From contig SADC01001168.1 in assembly GCA_004194705.1 (NCBI GenBank), positions 248,001-312,000 of the forward strand: a stretch of 64,000 nucleotides of DNA, read 5' to 3'. This stretch comes from Ditylenchus dipsaci (lineage: Eukaryota; Nematoda; Chromadorea; Rhabditida; Anguinidae). The notes below the pieces were generated by a model, which was not told where the DNA came from, did no database searches, and saw only the letters and a program-made list of their open reading frames with translations. Numbering within the stretch: position 1 is the stretch's first letter; each line of letters starts with the position of its first letter. Shown piece by piece: positions 1-11,091 of this stretch. The position numbers were made by a program, and so were the translations under genes.

Positions 1-1511
1 TGTTCAAGAAAGTTGAAATAGAAAACGAATAAAAATTTTCCTTGGATTTTTTTATTTTCTTCTTTATCGATTGATAGAGCAATGAGTTTATGAGTTTACT
101 GCCTTTTATTTCAAAGGCAGTTGTTGTTTCTTGGTGAACTGATAGATAAATTTGAGCAAGTGAACCATATGTTTCAAGCAGCTTTTAACAGATCAAAGAA
201 TTTATGTGAACGGACCGAAAATATTTACTACAAATCCCTTTCTTAAAACAAAAAGATATTTTCCGGTTCTAGTAATTTGACCTGCATCTGATTTAAAAAT
301 AGACTTTTAGATTTTGTGCACATCTCTTTGTACAGGTTACGGTCCGAACAAAATTCTATTCATGAAAAAATTTTGTGCGGCATTTAAAACAATTTTATTT
401 AAAAAATGCTGGGTGCGAAGGTGTTTTAGGGAGGTTTAGAAACTAGGTTATTTTGAAGGTTTTTTTCCATCTTCAAAAGTCTTTCAGTAATTTTTCAAAA
501 TATTAGATCAAAGCACTAAATTCAATACGAAATTTACGGAAAAAAAGGAAAAAAGACACAATCAAAGGAAGACGTCAAAATTAGGAATAACGACGATATC
601 TTTTGGATGCTTAATAGACTTCTAATTATGATTTAAAAAAAAAGATGTTGCGCCTAGGAGACAAAGATCTTTTCAAAACTTTTTTTATTCAAGACATTAG
701 AAACCAATATCGTTGGGGGCACTAAGCCCTTGTATCAAAACGGTACCACCACTTTCCAGACAATGACTAAAATTCGCTTCCAAACCAAACTTTTTTATTT
801 TTGAATTTTCGGAGGTAAAGCTTGTTTTTACCCCGTTAATTTTTTAATAACTAATAATGACACCCACTAATTCTGACTCCGTATAAGACCCACCGCATTA
901 ACTGTATAATTTCTCGGATAATATTTGAGAAATTATACAATCGATTCAATGGGTCACACATACTGAGCTAATAAGTGGGTGTTCCTTCTGATTCATTTGA
1001 ACAAAATAGTCAACAGAACGAAAAAATGCCTTGCACTCAAAAGCCAGAAACAAAAAACTTTTATTTGGAGACGCATAATTTTTTTGCCGGAAGGGGCTGT
1101 TGTGCTCAATAGCGGCAACAACGAGCACAACTAGTTAAATTATTTTTGAAGTTATTTTTTCAGATATTGCTGCTCCCTATGTAGTCACCTACGCTTTTTG
1201 CCCTAACACCCGCTAAAAGAACCTTCATTTAGTTAAATTTTAGTTTTTATTGTTTATTCTTTTGCGTCAACATCAACTATAAAAAGCTTTACCAACCCTT
1301 TCAAGAAAGCATTATAGAAAAGATTTGAAGATATACAATCTTGCGGAAAGATAATTTAATTCCTTACGACATATCCCAATCCAATAAAGAAGGTATGTAA
1401 GAAATTGAAATAGAAAGTGCACCGCTATACATCAGAACCAATGTAAAAATTAGAGAACGAGAACCATAGTGTCGTGAAACCAAAAAGAAATGTTAAAAAG
1501 AAAGAGATAAA
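1..1511. other. Intergenic, no gene seen
   Basis: AT-rich DNA with no open frame that looks coding on either strand. The only structure seen is a short inverted repeat around 907-940 (the run AATTTCTCGGATAAT and its near complement). The start of the Hint gene lies at the right edge; no promoter motif can be named with confidence. Confidence 0.5.
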
Positions 1512-4119
1512 ATGCTTGTCGCTCTGACTCTGCTTTTCTTCCTGTCCTGCACTTTTGTCAAATTGAGCTATGAACAGGCTTTACCTGCTTCCTGTGGACC
1601 TATTGCCAACCAGGTGCCCTTCTATCTGGACCCATCAGTTAATACAGCAGGAAATGCCCAGGTTGTTAATGCACCAGTTAGTGAGTCAATTTTTGAAATT
1701 GCAAAGTTGAAATTAAATTTCAGTAGTTATAAAATATGAAAAAATCAAATTCGTTGAAAAATGACGAAAATCCATGTTTTTCAAAGCTTGGTCATCATTT
1801 GAAGAATTTGATTTTTTTCCAAAAAGCCATATCTCAATCATTCTGTAATCTGGGTTAAGTGGCCTTTGATCTGCGCTACAACATGGTGATAAGATGTTGT
1901 TGTGACGCTAAATTTTCCATAAATCTTTTGATCACTAAAAGTGGGGAAAACGCTTGTCAATTTCTTAAAATGACCTCACAAGTGTTTGGCGCCAACTGGT
2001 GACTTACCCAAATAATCAAGCTAATTTTAATAGGCCATTTGAAATGGAATGGTATTAAAAAAAAAGATTTGATAGCAACATTGATAAAAGTCGATTCACG
2101 AATTTAAAGGTCCCAATAATTATTGAATGACCCAATATATGTTCTTGGTAACAATTTTATGATCTGGGTAACTGAATCAATGCAATTCTAGTGACTATTG
2201 TCAAAATTTTCAAAAAACCTCTCAATAGGGGGGTTTTTTCGTCTTGGTCCTTCCTTGGTTTTTTGTGATTATTCAAAGTAAGGGCAAGGGCAGGCCAGCG
2301 TTTGTATAAGATACGTTTAAGTCCGTCCTAACATACGCTGGCCTACCCTTGCCTAAGCTTAAAGCGTGAAAAATCACAAAAAAACAACAGGGGAATCAAG
2401 TCGAAATAAATCCCGTAGAGAAATGGAGACCGAGTTACTAAGAAAATTAGGTACGTGTGCAACCTGCTCGCCCAACGTGGTCTATTTTCAAAGTGCCACT
2501 ACCCAGTCCCTTTATAATGGCAACAACATACCTGACACATCTTATATCTTTATGCAAGGGACTATTGCTGGAATACCGAATGGGATCGCTCAAATTTTGC
2601 TTTGTGCAAATGCTTGTGTTTGCGATGCCAATGGACGGTGTGCTACAATCAGCTCACCCATGACTAACTTTGCCCTGTACCCTATTTGCAGTGGTACCTT
2701 TTTTTTTTTAAGAAATCGGCAATTTTAAAAGTACGTTTAGCCGGCACCTGTGCAATGACTTTCTATGTAGTTTCAACCCAGCCAGCTTCCCCAACTGGTG
2801 GTCCTCCACCTGGAACCATTGCTTACAATGACGGCACAACACAAATGGTTAGTATCTGAATTTTTTTTTAAAGGACCATGGTTTTTGCCCGCAATAGCAT
2901 GTGCACAATTTGAATTGGCGGGGACACTTCTCTTTCATCTCAAACTTTACTCTTTTGAGTCATTCGACATATCTCCAAAGAGTACAGTGCGAGACACATA
3001 AAACTGTTCCCGCCAGTTCATATTTTGCACATGTCACTGCGCGCAAAAACCATGGTATTTTAAATTGCACAAATAAATTATTAGACCATTCTGAATGTAC
3101 ATTTTTCACATAAATTTTCACATAGTTTACCAGCTACCAGATGAACACCAACCCTTACACCAATTCGCCAATGGCTGGCACTATTCCAATTACTACAGCA
3201 AGTTGCAATGGATGCACTATTCCGATAACTTGCACCACCACCACAACAGCTATAATAAGCACAGTAACTGCACCAACAGCAACCACACCAACACCTTCAC
3301 TGCAACCAAATACAAATCCTGCGCTCTGCTTTTCAGCCGACACCTTTGTTCGCACTTCTGAAGGGGAAATTAAACGAATGGATCAAATAAATCTCGGGGA
3401 CTGGGTGATGGCAGCAAATGGCTCAGATGTTGGTTTACTTGTCCATATTGCATAGTTAATTTAAAAGCTTTCAGGTTATTTTTAGTCCGATTGAATCTTG
3501 GATCCATAGAGTGCCTGACAGAATAGCTGAGTTCATTGGGTTAGAGCTAGAAAATGGAATTGTTGTGAAACTGACAGCTAAACATTTTATTTACATCACC
3601 AAATGCACCAACAAGTTGAGCACGAATAGAAGCTTAAGCTATTTCGAAGAGTTCCACTCAAAGATGTTAAAAACAGCTCCAGTGTATGCAGAGAAAGTAC
3701 GGCCTGGGGATTGTCTTTTGCAGCTAGCTTCACTAGTTGGTTTGCTCATTTATATATTCGGCAGCACAATTATTAAGGTTTGTTCAGGAAAATAAGTTAG
3801 TGCTTGTGGAAAGGGTAGTGGTCAATGTAAATAGGGTTGAACAAAAAGGCATATATTCGCCTATGACTGGTCAAGGCACTATTTTTGTAGAGGATATATT
3901 GGCTTCCTGCTTTACAATACTTGACAGTTCAGTGCTCCAAAGAAATTTTGTCAAGGTGGCTTTTTATTTAAAAAAGTGTTAATAAATGGTTTTTAGAATT
4001 TCCCTAAGAAAACAGACCTGCAACTTCCGGGAATTGAAACTAATGCGCAAAGAAATAAGGTAAAAAACTATAGTTTTTACTCGCTTTTAAAAGCGCTGTC
4101 GGTGATCGATTTTGGTTAG
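1512..4119 (+). CDS. Secreted Hint (hedgehog-related) protein
   Basis: Seven exons join in frame to 457 residues: 1512-1680, 2451-2693, 2741-2847, 3126-3428, 3475-3735, 3788-3955, 3997-4119. Residues 1-23 look like a signal peptide. A Cys-rich N-terminal domain (about 24-200) is followed by a Thr-rich linker and then a Hint module that starts at Cys241 (CFSADTF). It has the expected block KLTAKHFIYI (Thr and His of the autoprocessing site), a PGD turn, and a GIYSPMTGQGTIFVEDI segment ending near SCF. In nematodes such modules belong to warthog/groundhog/quahog proteins, which cut themselves and release the N-terminal part. The N-terminal domain is not one I can assign surely. The last exon could instead be spliced at 4060 (AATAAG then GTAAAA); I read through to TAG. 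Exon 2 has a weak acceptor. Introns 1 and 3 contain inverted-repeat elements. Confidence 0.82.
2250..2395. repeat. Inverted-repeat element, CTTAGGCAAGGG family
   Basis: Left arm contains AAGGGCAAGGGCAGGCCAGCG. The right arm contains its near complement (CGCTGGCCTACCCTTGCCTA) and ends in a complement of the left TTTTTTGTGATT. Relatives sit at 32870-33070, 37935-38130 and 62020-62165, with a half copy near 15400. It lies inside intron 1 of the Hint gene. Confidence 0.6.
2870..3062. repeat. Inverted-repeat element in Hint intron 3
   Basis: Arms start ACCATGGTTTTTGCCCGC and end GCGCAAAAACCATGGT. An inner pair, GCATGTGCACAA and TTTGCACATG, is also complementary. It fills most of the 278-bp intron. 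No coding content. Confidence 0.5.
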
Positions 4120-4972
4120 CGGTATAATTTTCGCTTATACTGGGTGAGAGAATAGTTCCCGATGGGTTTTCAAAGCCTTGCCTTTCATCAATGTTGGGTC
4201 ATTTCTTTTTTCTTCTTAAACCAATTTTGTAGCCATGAATATCTTCTTTTAACACTCGCCTTTGTCACGCGTAGTAATTAATGTAATAGGCTTAAAATTT
4301 CTCGCTGATATTGTCTAGCATTTTTACAGCTTTTAACTCGTGTAATAGGACCATTAAAATCAAATTTATGAAACTAGTTTTTCCGGAACAATTATTTGGC
4401 TTCGTTGCAATTATACACTACCAAGAGGTATCATGACCCAGTGCCATCTAGTAAACGACACGATAATACAAGTTGTCGATGTAAATGTACAATGAATATC
4501 TAACAAAGACAAAAATCAAAGACAATTTAAAAGCTTTTTTGAATGTTTTTAATTTAAAAATTTCTGGACTTTTTGACTCTCTTGCCGACTCTCTTCCGGG
4601 CCGTGCTTTTTCAGTTAAGCAGCGGGCCAGGCCGATCAAAACTCGGCCCGTGCTCAGTCATGGTATTTGTAACATTATCAATTTTAGTTCAGAGTGGATC
4701 TGTCATCGGTCAAAATCTATTCTCTTTTGTATATCTTGGAATATGTTCTACCATTCAGTCTCACATAAAAAATAATTATTTATGATTATAAACTCGAGCT
4801 TTAATAAATATTTTGAATTTTTTTTGACTGATGCTTTTTTCACAATCAACATAAAAATACAAGCAGAAAGGTGTTGAATGATTTGAAATAAAAAGCACAA
4901 TACAATTTTGAAACATCCAAATGCTGATATTTTCGATTTATTTTTTTAAATCACATATTTTCACGACTTTCA
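4120..4972. other. Intergenic, short GC-rich hairpin only
   Basis: No convincing gene. Around 4590-4660 there is a GC-richer patch with GGGCCGTGC / GGCCGAT repeats that may be the remains of an inverted-repeat element; the rest is AT-rich and featureless. Confidence 0.4.
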
Positions 4973-5500
4973 ATGCTTGTTCAACAATTACATTTCTTAA
5001 TATTTTTATTTCTTACTCCCATCGTAACTGCTTTAATTACCAGAAATCCACCACAGTTGGAGTGCAGTCAAACAGAAAAGGATAAATGTCAACCAATATT
5101 CATATTGTTCTTTCTAGATGGTGTTTGTGAGCTAAGGAAATCAATTTCCACCACTGATTTAAAGGTTAAATATCTGAGCGAGTGTTACTTGTCTGTGAAC
5201 TGGTGGTTGCTTGTACTAGGAGCTGTTCTTCCAGCTATACTCGTAGTTATAGTCTGTCCGACCATCCTCTTTTTGATATGCCGATCTCACAGGATATTCG
5301 GTCAAACCTATAAGATTCCAAATGATGATGTAGGTCAACAAAGTACAAGGAAATCCAAGCCAAACAGAAGTTCACACCTAAACTTCACTGACAGCGAGTT
5401 TGAAGAGTATGTGCGCAACAACCAAGACAAATGGAGCTGCAGCATTGCCGGCAGTGGAGAAAATACTAATTTTGGTTGGGCACAAGTTGATGATAATTAA
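4973..5500 (+). CDS. Small type I membrane protein, FLDG family
   Basis: Single exon, 175 residues. Residues 1-20 are a signal peptide. A short ectodomain carries Cys31, 39, 52 and 71 with the motif FFLDGVC at 46-52. A hydrophobic segment at about 77-103 is followed by a hydrophilic cytoplasmic tail of about 70 residues. I do not recognise the family. The neighbour on the opposite strand (5861-6542) has the same plan and nearly the same Cys spacing, so the two are duplicates facing tail to tail with 360 bases between the stops. The start is the first ATG and gives a good signal peptide. No function is claimed. Confidence 0.75.
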   Translation: MLVQQLHFLIFLFLTPIVTALITRNPPQLECSQTEKDKCQPIFILFFLDGVCELRKSISTTDLKVKYLSECYLSVNWWLLVLGAVLPAILVVIVCPTILFLICRSHRIFGQTYKIPNDDVGQQSTRKSKPNRSSHLNFTDSEFEEYVRNNQDKWSCSIAGSGENTNFGWAQVDDN

Positions 5501-5860
5501 AAATTTTGCATAATAAGAAATAGACGCTACTGTCATATACCCCCCCCCAAAAAAGCTACTGTAATATACAATCCTTTATTGGCTGGGACGAGCCTTTTAT
5601 TACAAGATTTAATTATTCTATATAATATCAAGGAGTGCTTTTAAAATAAAAATTTTCGGTTTTTGTTGTGAAGAAAAACTCGTTTCGGCCAATTGAAGTA
5701 TCTTCAATTGGCGTTGAATTGGCATTGCTATTAAAAACACGAACAATATTTCAAAACTTGTTATGTTATGATATTTTTATTTTATTTATTTCATCATTAT
5801 TATTTATTTTAATTACCGATCAAAAATAAGTTTATCGTATTTTTCTTTATGCTCTACTTC

Positions 5861-6542
5861 TTACTCATCGATCTCCTTTTTTCTATACAACTCTGGCAAT
5901 GGCGAGGTATTTTCCGCTGCTTTTTGGTGTTCCTCTGCAGCAGGTGTGTTCTCTTCCCCGGCTGGAGTGGTCTCTTGTGCAGACCAGCCTGAGGGTGACT
6001 CTCCTCTTGGTTTGTCCACAACATACACTGGGTGATTAGTCGGGATTATGGGGTCACTTGTGGGTCTTTGTATGAAAACTCTTGGCTTGTTGGCCTCCTC
6101 CTTGACTGTTTTGAAGTAGCTAGTGAGTCGGGCTACTCTCTCCTGAAGCTACAATAAACATTTCATTAAAAGATCAAAAAAACCCCAGACATACCGAAGG
6201 ATCACCTGCTGCTTCCAGTGGGGTTTCTTTGGTGCGTCGTTTGTATTTCGCAATTACCATGCCGACAATCATAGAAATCGGGCAAAACAACAGAGGTAAT
6301 AGGAAAAGAAGCATAAACACTGCCCAATTCAGGGAATAGGAGCAGGAAGAATTAGCTATTTGGCCATAAAGGTCTCCTTTCAGATTGCAAGTACCGTCTA
6401 GAAAGTAAAAGAGAAAGAAAGGGCGGCAGTTCCTGTCTATTAAACACGGCAACTCATGAAACGAGCGGCTAATGGGTACGGCGAAAATGGCCGGCAAAGT
6501 TAGTGGCAACACAATCAGCTGGATCATAGCCTTAACAGTCAA
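5861..6542 (-). CDS. Small type I membrane protein, FLDG family
   Basis: Two exons, 6542-6195 and 6148-5861, separated by a 46-base intron, give 211 residues. Residues 1-22 are a signal peptide. The ectodomain has Cys33, 39, 52 and 67 with YFLDGTC at 46-52, matching position for position the same motif in the gene at 4973-5500. A membrane segment lies at about 73-97, followed by KYKRR and a long Pro/Glu-rich tail with no known domain. The intron splits the tail, while the duplicate has no intron there. Function unknown; a surface role is likely from topology alone. Confidence 0.72.
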
Positions 6543-6710
6543 AGTTGTGACTTTAGCGGAAGCAAATGTTGAATATGATAAGTGGGAAAAGGTGCTTGTT
6601 GCTTGTGTGGAAGACTTTAATTGTTACAATAGTATTCATTTTTTGAATAGAAGGCAAGGAATGTGTGAGTGTGCTAGCTATAACTTGCGACACACCAACA
6701 ACAATCACAA
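6543..6710 (+). other. Possible remnant of a third FLDG-type ectodomain
   Basis: An open plus-strand frame reads through here and holds ACVEDFNC, then HFLNRRQGMCEC. The spacing is Cys-x5-Cys-x13-Cys, close to Cys-x5-Cys-x12-Cys in the neighbour that starts at 6542 on the other strand. No start, splice site or membrane segment can be tied to it. It may be chance or a decayed copy. Confidence 0.2.
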
Positions 6711-6779
6711 TACTTTTTTTACGAAAGGAAGCGAGTATGGTCACAAAACTATTTTAAAAAGGCTGAGATTACTTTATCC

Positions 6780-7255
6780 TAGGGTTGAAATAAGACCGGT
6801 CCGAATCTTTTTCGGGAATATTCCCGGTCTAAATCTTTTTTTTCGGTCCACTTCGGTCCAAATCTTTTCTATCCAAATAACCAAATTTATTCAATTTTAG
6901 TCTATTTTTACATACTTCTCGAGTCTCCAGATTGGAATTTTTCTGTCTGTTCGCCAAAAATGTTGAAATTTCATACAGTAAAACGACTATGCTTTGCAAG
7001 ATAGCATTGTCAGGATTTTTGAATCGAGTCGTACAGTTCCATATCTTCCCTCGGGGAATGGTTTTTCTCGGGATGGTTTGTTGAAGCGGCTTATCAGGAC
7101 TCATATTAGAGCATTTGCAAAAAGTTAAAAAAGAAGACATTCGATTTAAGACTAAAGAATATTTAGGGTGCTCACATTAAATTTGTACTTCATTTTTATT
7201 AAAAAAACTAAGTCTCATTGAAAATCACTTTATTACATGTAGCGAAAACACCGAG
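6780..7255. other. Intergenic, repeat traces
   Basis: 6790-6870 has short repeats of CGGTCCGAATCTTTT and CGGTCCAAATC. A minus-strand frame of about 100 codons is open over 6829-7140, but it has no recognisable domain and no splice context, so I do not call it a gene. Confidence 0.3.
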
Positions 7256-7259
7256 AAAA

Positions 7260-8621
7260 TCAGTTGCGGAAGACACTCAATTTGTTGACAATTGACTCGT
7301 TAGCCCCACCGCTGCCATACAAATTGGAGCAAAGAGTGTCGCAAAGCTTGCTACAGAACTGCTGGCGTTTCTTCACAATCCCACCTATTTAGTGCAAAAT
7401 AATTTTTTCTTTAAAACTGTATAAAAAATGACTCACCAACTTTAATTTGTCTTGAAATCACAAAGCCTGTCCGTTTGTCGAACACCTGTTCCCAAATAAT
7501 TGTTTTTAAATCAGAATATCCTCGATTGTTAAAAAAAATTGTCGGACCCTGTCTACGCATAATTTTTTATTGTTTATTAATGTGGATGATAAAAAGAGTA
7601 TTTTCAAAGAAATTCTTAAATTAAAATTATCCTCCCAAATGTTTTTCCTATTTCCTCTAATAGGTGTCCTTATAAGAGGCCACCCTTTGCTTTGAAGACT
7701 TTCATCTCAGAACTCTACAAACACCACTTTTTATATCTTCGTTGAGTTGTCGAAAATCTCGAAATCAATCTCGATATTATAAGATTACGGAGCCCATTGA
7801 AGCTCATTAGAGAAAATACGTAACAAGAGCTAAATTGCTAAATACGCTTTGATAAAAAGAATATTTAAGAAGTGAATTTTACTCCAAAACAGTTGAATTA
7901 TTTGAAATTTTTTAAGAAACACACTTTTTGCTGCGACTCTATAAACGGTGTTCCGAATGTTTTGTACTTTATTAGTCGACCTTGCTAAGACTTACCTTGC
8001 ACTGATAATTGGCTTCATCCACGGAGCTATTGTAGTGGGATATCTCCAACACCTGGCCATTTTCGTAGAATGTATAGGCACTTTCATTTGAGTCTAAACA
8101 GTTTTTTAACTAATTATCATGAAAATCGTGTCAGCAAACCATTAGTGATAGCAGTGATACCCTTCTCCCACATGGTCACTAGATCATTGAGACTGTCGGA
8201 ACGAACCCGACACGAAATGTTGACTGATGCTCCATTGGGTGGTGAGTCAATTTCATCGATGCTTTCAAGAATACTAGTTCTTCTAAATTATTTTTATACG
8301 CAGATTTAGCATGACTTAAATCACACAAAATACCAAATATGTTCACATCTACAGAGGTCATTCGGCTTTCTTGGTTGTATGAAGCAGTGCAAATGTAGCT
8401 AAACTTTTTTTGGAATTAATAAATTTTTAACTATTTTTAACTTACACTCCACTATCTTCAATAGAACTGTTATGGATCTGAAGACTGAGAGTCAGAAAAT
8501 CCACTTTCCTGACCTCCACATTGCCAGTCCTGCAATTACGGGGTAAAAGCACTGGCAGATTAAGTGAGAATTTTAACACTCTGCCGGTCAACCGTGATCT
8601 TTGCGAAGCCTGATTTTTAGT
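7260..8621 (-). CDS. Two-Ig-domain protein, 5' end missing
   Basis: Six exons join in frame: 8621-8446, 8398-8327, 8282-8140, 8093-7996, 7485-7437, 7384-7260, giving 220 residues to a TGA. The first domain is the second half of an Ig fold (IEDSGVYICTAS). The second is complete: SVNISCRV, then a Trp strand (VTMWEKG), then DEANYQCK, then VISRQIKV. A Cys-rich tail of about 40 residues ends the protein and there is no membrane segment after the Ig folds. Two-Ig secreted proteins are known in nematodes as the ZIG group, which fits the size, but the identity is inference. The exon with the signal peptide and the first Ig Cys is not found; just upstream lies the nested transposon block at 8717-9595. 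The donor of exon 2 at 8326 was chosen because it alone keeps the frame. Confidence 0.75.
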
Positions 8622-8968
8622 CTAGAGAGAAAATCAGAATTTGACAGTGAGTCTTGAATTCGAAAAACAGTTAACATGCAAATCAAAAATGCTAAACACG
8701 AATCTTGTGTCAAATATAGGGTTGTCGATGCATCGAAATTTTCGATTAATCGAATCGATAATCGAAATTTTTCGATTAATGAGTGCGATTAATCGATTTC
8801 GATTACCGTATTCTCTCTAATAGAACCACATGTGGTTCTATTTTTCAACCCCTCTTGAGAGGTGTGGCTCTATTAGAGAGTGTGGTTCTAATAGAGAGTG
8901 TGGTTCTATTTTTCAACCTTCTGAACATATTCAAGCATTGCAGCATACGCGCATAAATTCTTTATTTC

Positions 8969-9199
8969 GGACCTGCTTGGTTTAGGGGGACGCTCATTTA
9001 TACTATACTTTTTATTTATTTTTGTCGCTTATGGCAGTCATGGTTATATCGATAACCTATATGAATCGTTTAATAAGTAATTTTGTTGATTAAGGTGATT
9101 ATTGTCAACCCGGCCACCATAATCAACTCGATCAACCTAAAAAATAAAAAATATATATATATAGTGAAAATAGGCGTCGCCCTAAACCAGAGCAGGTCC
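8969..9199. mobile_element. Innermost inverted-repeat element
   Basis: Ends GGACCTGCTTGGTTTAGGG and the complement CCCTAAACCAGAGCAGGTCC. The interior is AT-rich with a TATATATATA run. No target duplication is evident. It is the third level of a nest inside 8717-9595. Confidence 0.55.
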
Positions 9200-9236
9200 C
9201 AAAACTCATTAACACTCTAGAGATATATCTTTATTG

Positions 9237-9467
9237 CTATAAAAAAAATTCTTGCGCTTCCTCAAGATCGATTTCTTGTATCTGCTCAGCCAACTTGTTC
9301 TCGTCTTGCGCGAGCTTCACCTTTCCTCGACCACTCGGAACCGGCCCAACTTTCTTGAAGCAGTGAATGGTGTCGTCCCCACATCCATCAGTGGCATTGG
9401 GAACTCTGCACGATTTGATTGACTCAACGATGAGCTCCTACAAGAGATTCTCCCAGGCTTCGACAAT
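9237..9467 (-). pseudogene. Decayed transposase C-terminus, pogo-like
   Basis: Read on the minus strand, a frame gives IVEAWENLL, a TAG, then ELIVESIKSCRVPNATDG, CGDDTIHCF and an acidic tail ending in EEAQEFFL and TAG, followed at once by AATAAA (complement of 9227-9237). The pattern AW..L..E-I..S..-C....-DG..DD is what I know from the end of pogo/Tigger-type DDE transposases. The in-frame TAG and stops further upstream show it is dead. It lies inside the CCGTATT element, so it may mark that family's parent. A protein search would settle it. Confidence 0.5.
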
Positions 9468-10182
9468 TCATTGGAGTTAGACGGCCGTTGGCGCAGCTTG
9501 AGAGTCTTGAGGGGTGTGGTTCTATTAGAGAGTGTGGTTCAAATAGAGAGTGTGGTTCTATTAGAGAAAATACGGTAATCGAATCGACAACCCTAGTCAA
9601 ATATCGAAAATTGTCAGTTATCGCTAGATCAAAGGGGAGTGATGGCTCCAAAAAGTATCCTATCTAAGAGCAGTGCTGGCAATCCACTCCGCTCGGGCTC
9701 CGATCCGGCTCCGAGCCGGAGCCAGGTCCGGAGCAAAAAATTTACCCGAAGGAGCCGGGAGCCAGATTCGGAGCGGGAAGTTTGTATCGACGGAGCCGGG
9801 AGCCAGATCCGGAGCGGAAAATTTGGACTCCTGGAGCCATTTCGGAGCCAGTTTTTCGTTTATTTAGTTACCCGAAAAGTTTGTATATAAAATCTGCTGT
9901 CAAATAAAAAACTTTTTGCGACGAAAAAACCTTCACTTATGTATTTTCTATATAATTAAACACAAGTAAATGTTTGTCACGCGACAGGAATCCTAATGTT
10001 AATTTCGCTATGCCCTTAGTTTCCGTCTATTATTGTTCCATCCATTCTCCACCCTCCACCACCTAAAATCAAAAGGCTGCATTCTCAAGAAAGTGCTGCT
10101 GACGCTGGCCGGAGATTTGATTGATTTGTGAGGGTTTTGTGTGTTTTTTATCGCACAATAAATAAAGAACGTACCCAATTCA

Positions 10183-10342
10183 CCGTATTCTCTCTAATAG
10201 AACGCCATGGCGTTTTTTAACCTCCAAATGTTTTTAGACTTTGTGTTAGAAATGCAATAAAACATGGTTTATCCCCCTACTTTTGGCCCTAAGTGGTTGC
10301 GTTCTATTAGAGAGTGGCGTTCTTTCAGAGAGAATACGGTAT
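10183..10342. mobile_element. CCGTATT-family element, ACGCCA barcode
   Basis: Ends ACCGTATTCTCTCTAATAGA and AGAGAGAATACGGT. The inner words ACGCCATGGCGT and GTGGCGTTCT repeat the same barcode. It was carried along in the 749-bp duplication, so an identical copy lies at 10932-11091. Confidence 0.7.
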
Positions 10343-10931
10343 TTGTCATCACAGTGTTCCTGTACTGTACTTGTTGTCATATTTATATCATATCATATCA
10401 GATAATTCGTTGACACTTTCTTGCACCGGAGCCAGAGCTGCTCTGCTCCCGCTCCGACTCCGAGCCGGAGCCAGATCCGGAGCGGAAATTTTGACTCCCG
10501 GAGCCGTGAGCCAGATCCGGAGCGAGAAATTTTGACTCCGGGAGCTGGGAGCCAGATCCGGAGCGGAAAATTTGGACTCCTGGAGCCATTTCGGAGCCAG
10601 TTTTTCGTTTATTTAGTTACCCGAAAAGTTTGTATATAAAATCTGCTGTCAAATAAAAAACTTTTTGCGACGAAAAAACCTTCACTTATGTATTTTCTAT
10701 ATAATTAAACACAAGTAAATGTTTGTCACGCGACAGGAATCCTAATGTTAATTTCGCTATGCCCTTAGTTTCCGTCTATTATTGTTCCATCCATTCTCCA
10801 CCCTCCACCACCTAAAATCAAAAGGCTGCATTCTCAAGAAAGTGCTGCTGACGCTGGCCGGAGATTTGATTGATTTGTGAGGGTTTTGTGTGTTTTTTAT
10901 CGCACAATAAATAAAGAACGTACCCAATTCA

Positions 10932-11091
10932 CCGTATTCTCTCTAATAGAACGCCATGGCGTTTTTTAACCTCCAAATGTTTTTAGACTTTGTGTTAGAA
11001 ATGCAATAAAACATGGTTTATCCCCCTACTTTTGGCCCTAAGTGGTTGCGTTCTATTAGAGAGTGGCGTTCTTTCAGAGAGAATACGGTAT
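10932..11091. mobile_element. CCGTATT-family element, duplicate copy
   Basis: Same sequence as 10183-10342, shifted by 749 bases; it arose by the segmental duplication and not by a separate insertion. Confidence 0.7.

Larger units (their letters stand above)
8803..9577. mobile_element. CCGTATT-family element, copy with ACCACA barcode
   Basis: Ends ACCGTATTCTCTCTAATAGA and the complement TCTATTAGAGAAAATACGGT. Next to both ends the unit TGTGGTTCTATTAGAGAG is repeated, as is the GGTTGAAAAATA core word. It is inserted in the hAT-like element and is itself split by the element at 8969-9199. It contains a decayed transposase tail (9237-9467). Confidence 0.7.
8717..9595. mobile_element. hAT-like non-autonomous element with 8-bp duplication
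   Basis: The ends are TAGGGTTGTCGATGCATCG on the left and the matching CGAATCGACAACCCTA on the right. The 8-bp direct repeat GTCAAATA flanks it on both sides (8709-8716 and 9596-9603). An 8-bp duplication with TAGGG-type ends is the mark of the hAT superfamily. The body is almost wholly later insertions (see 8803-9577). Confidence 0.75.

Noticed and set aside
3155..3355. Minus-strand Val/Ile-rich frame
   Set aside because: It is the antisense of the Thr-rich linker of the Hint protein.
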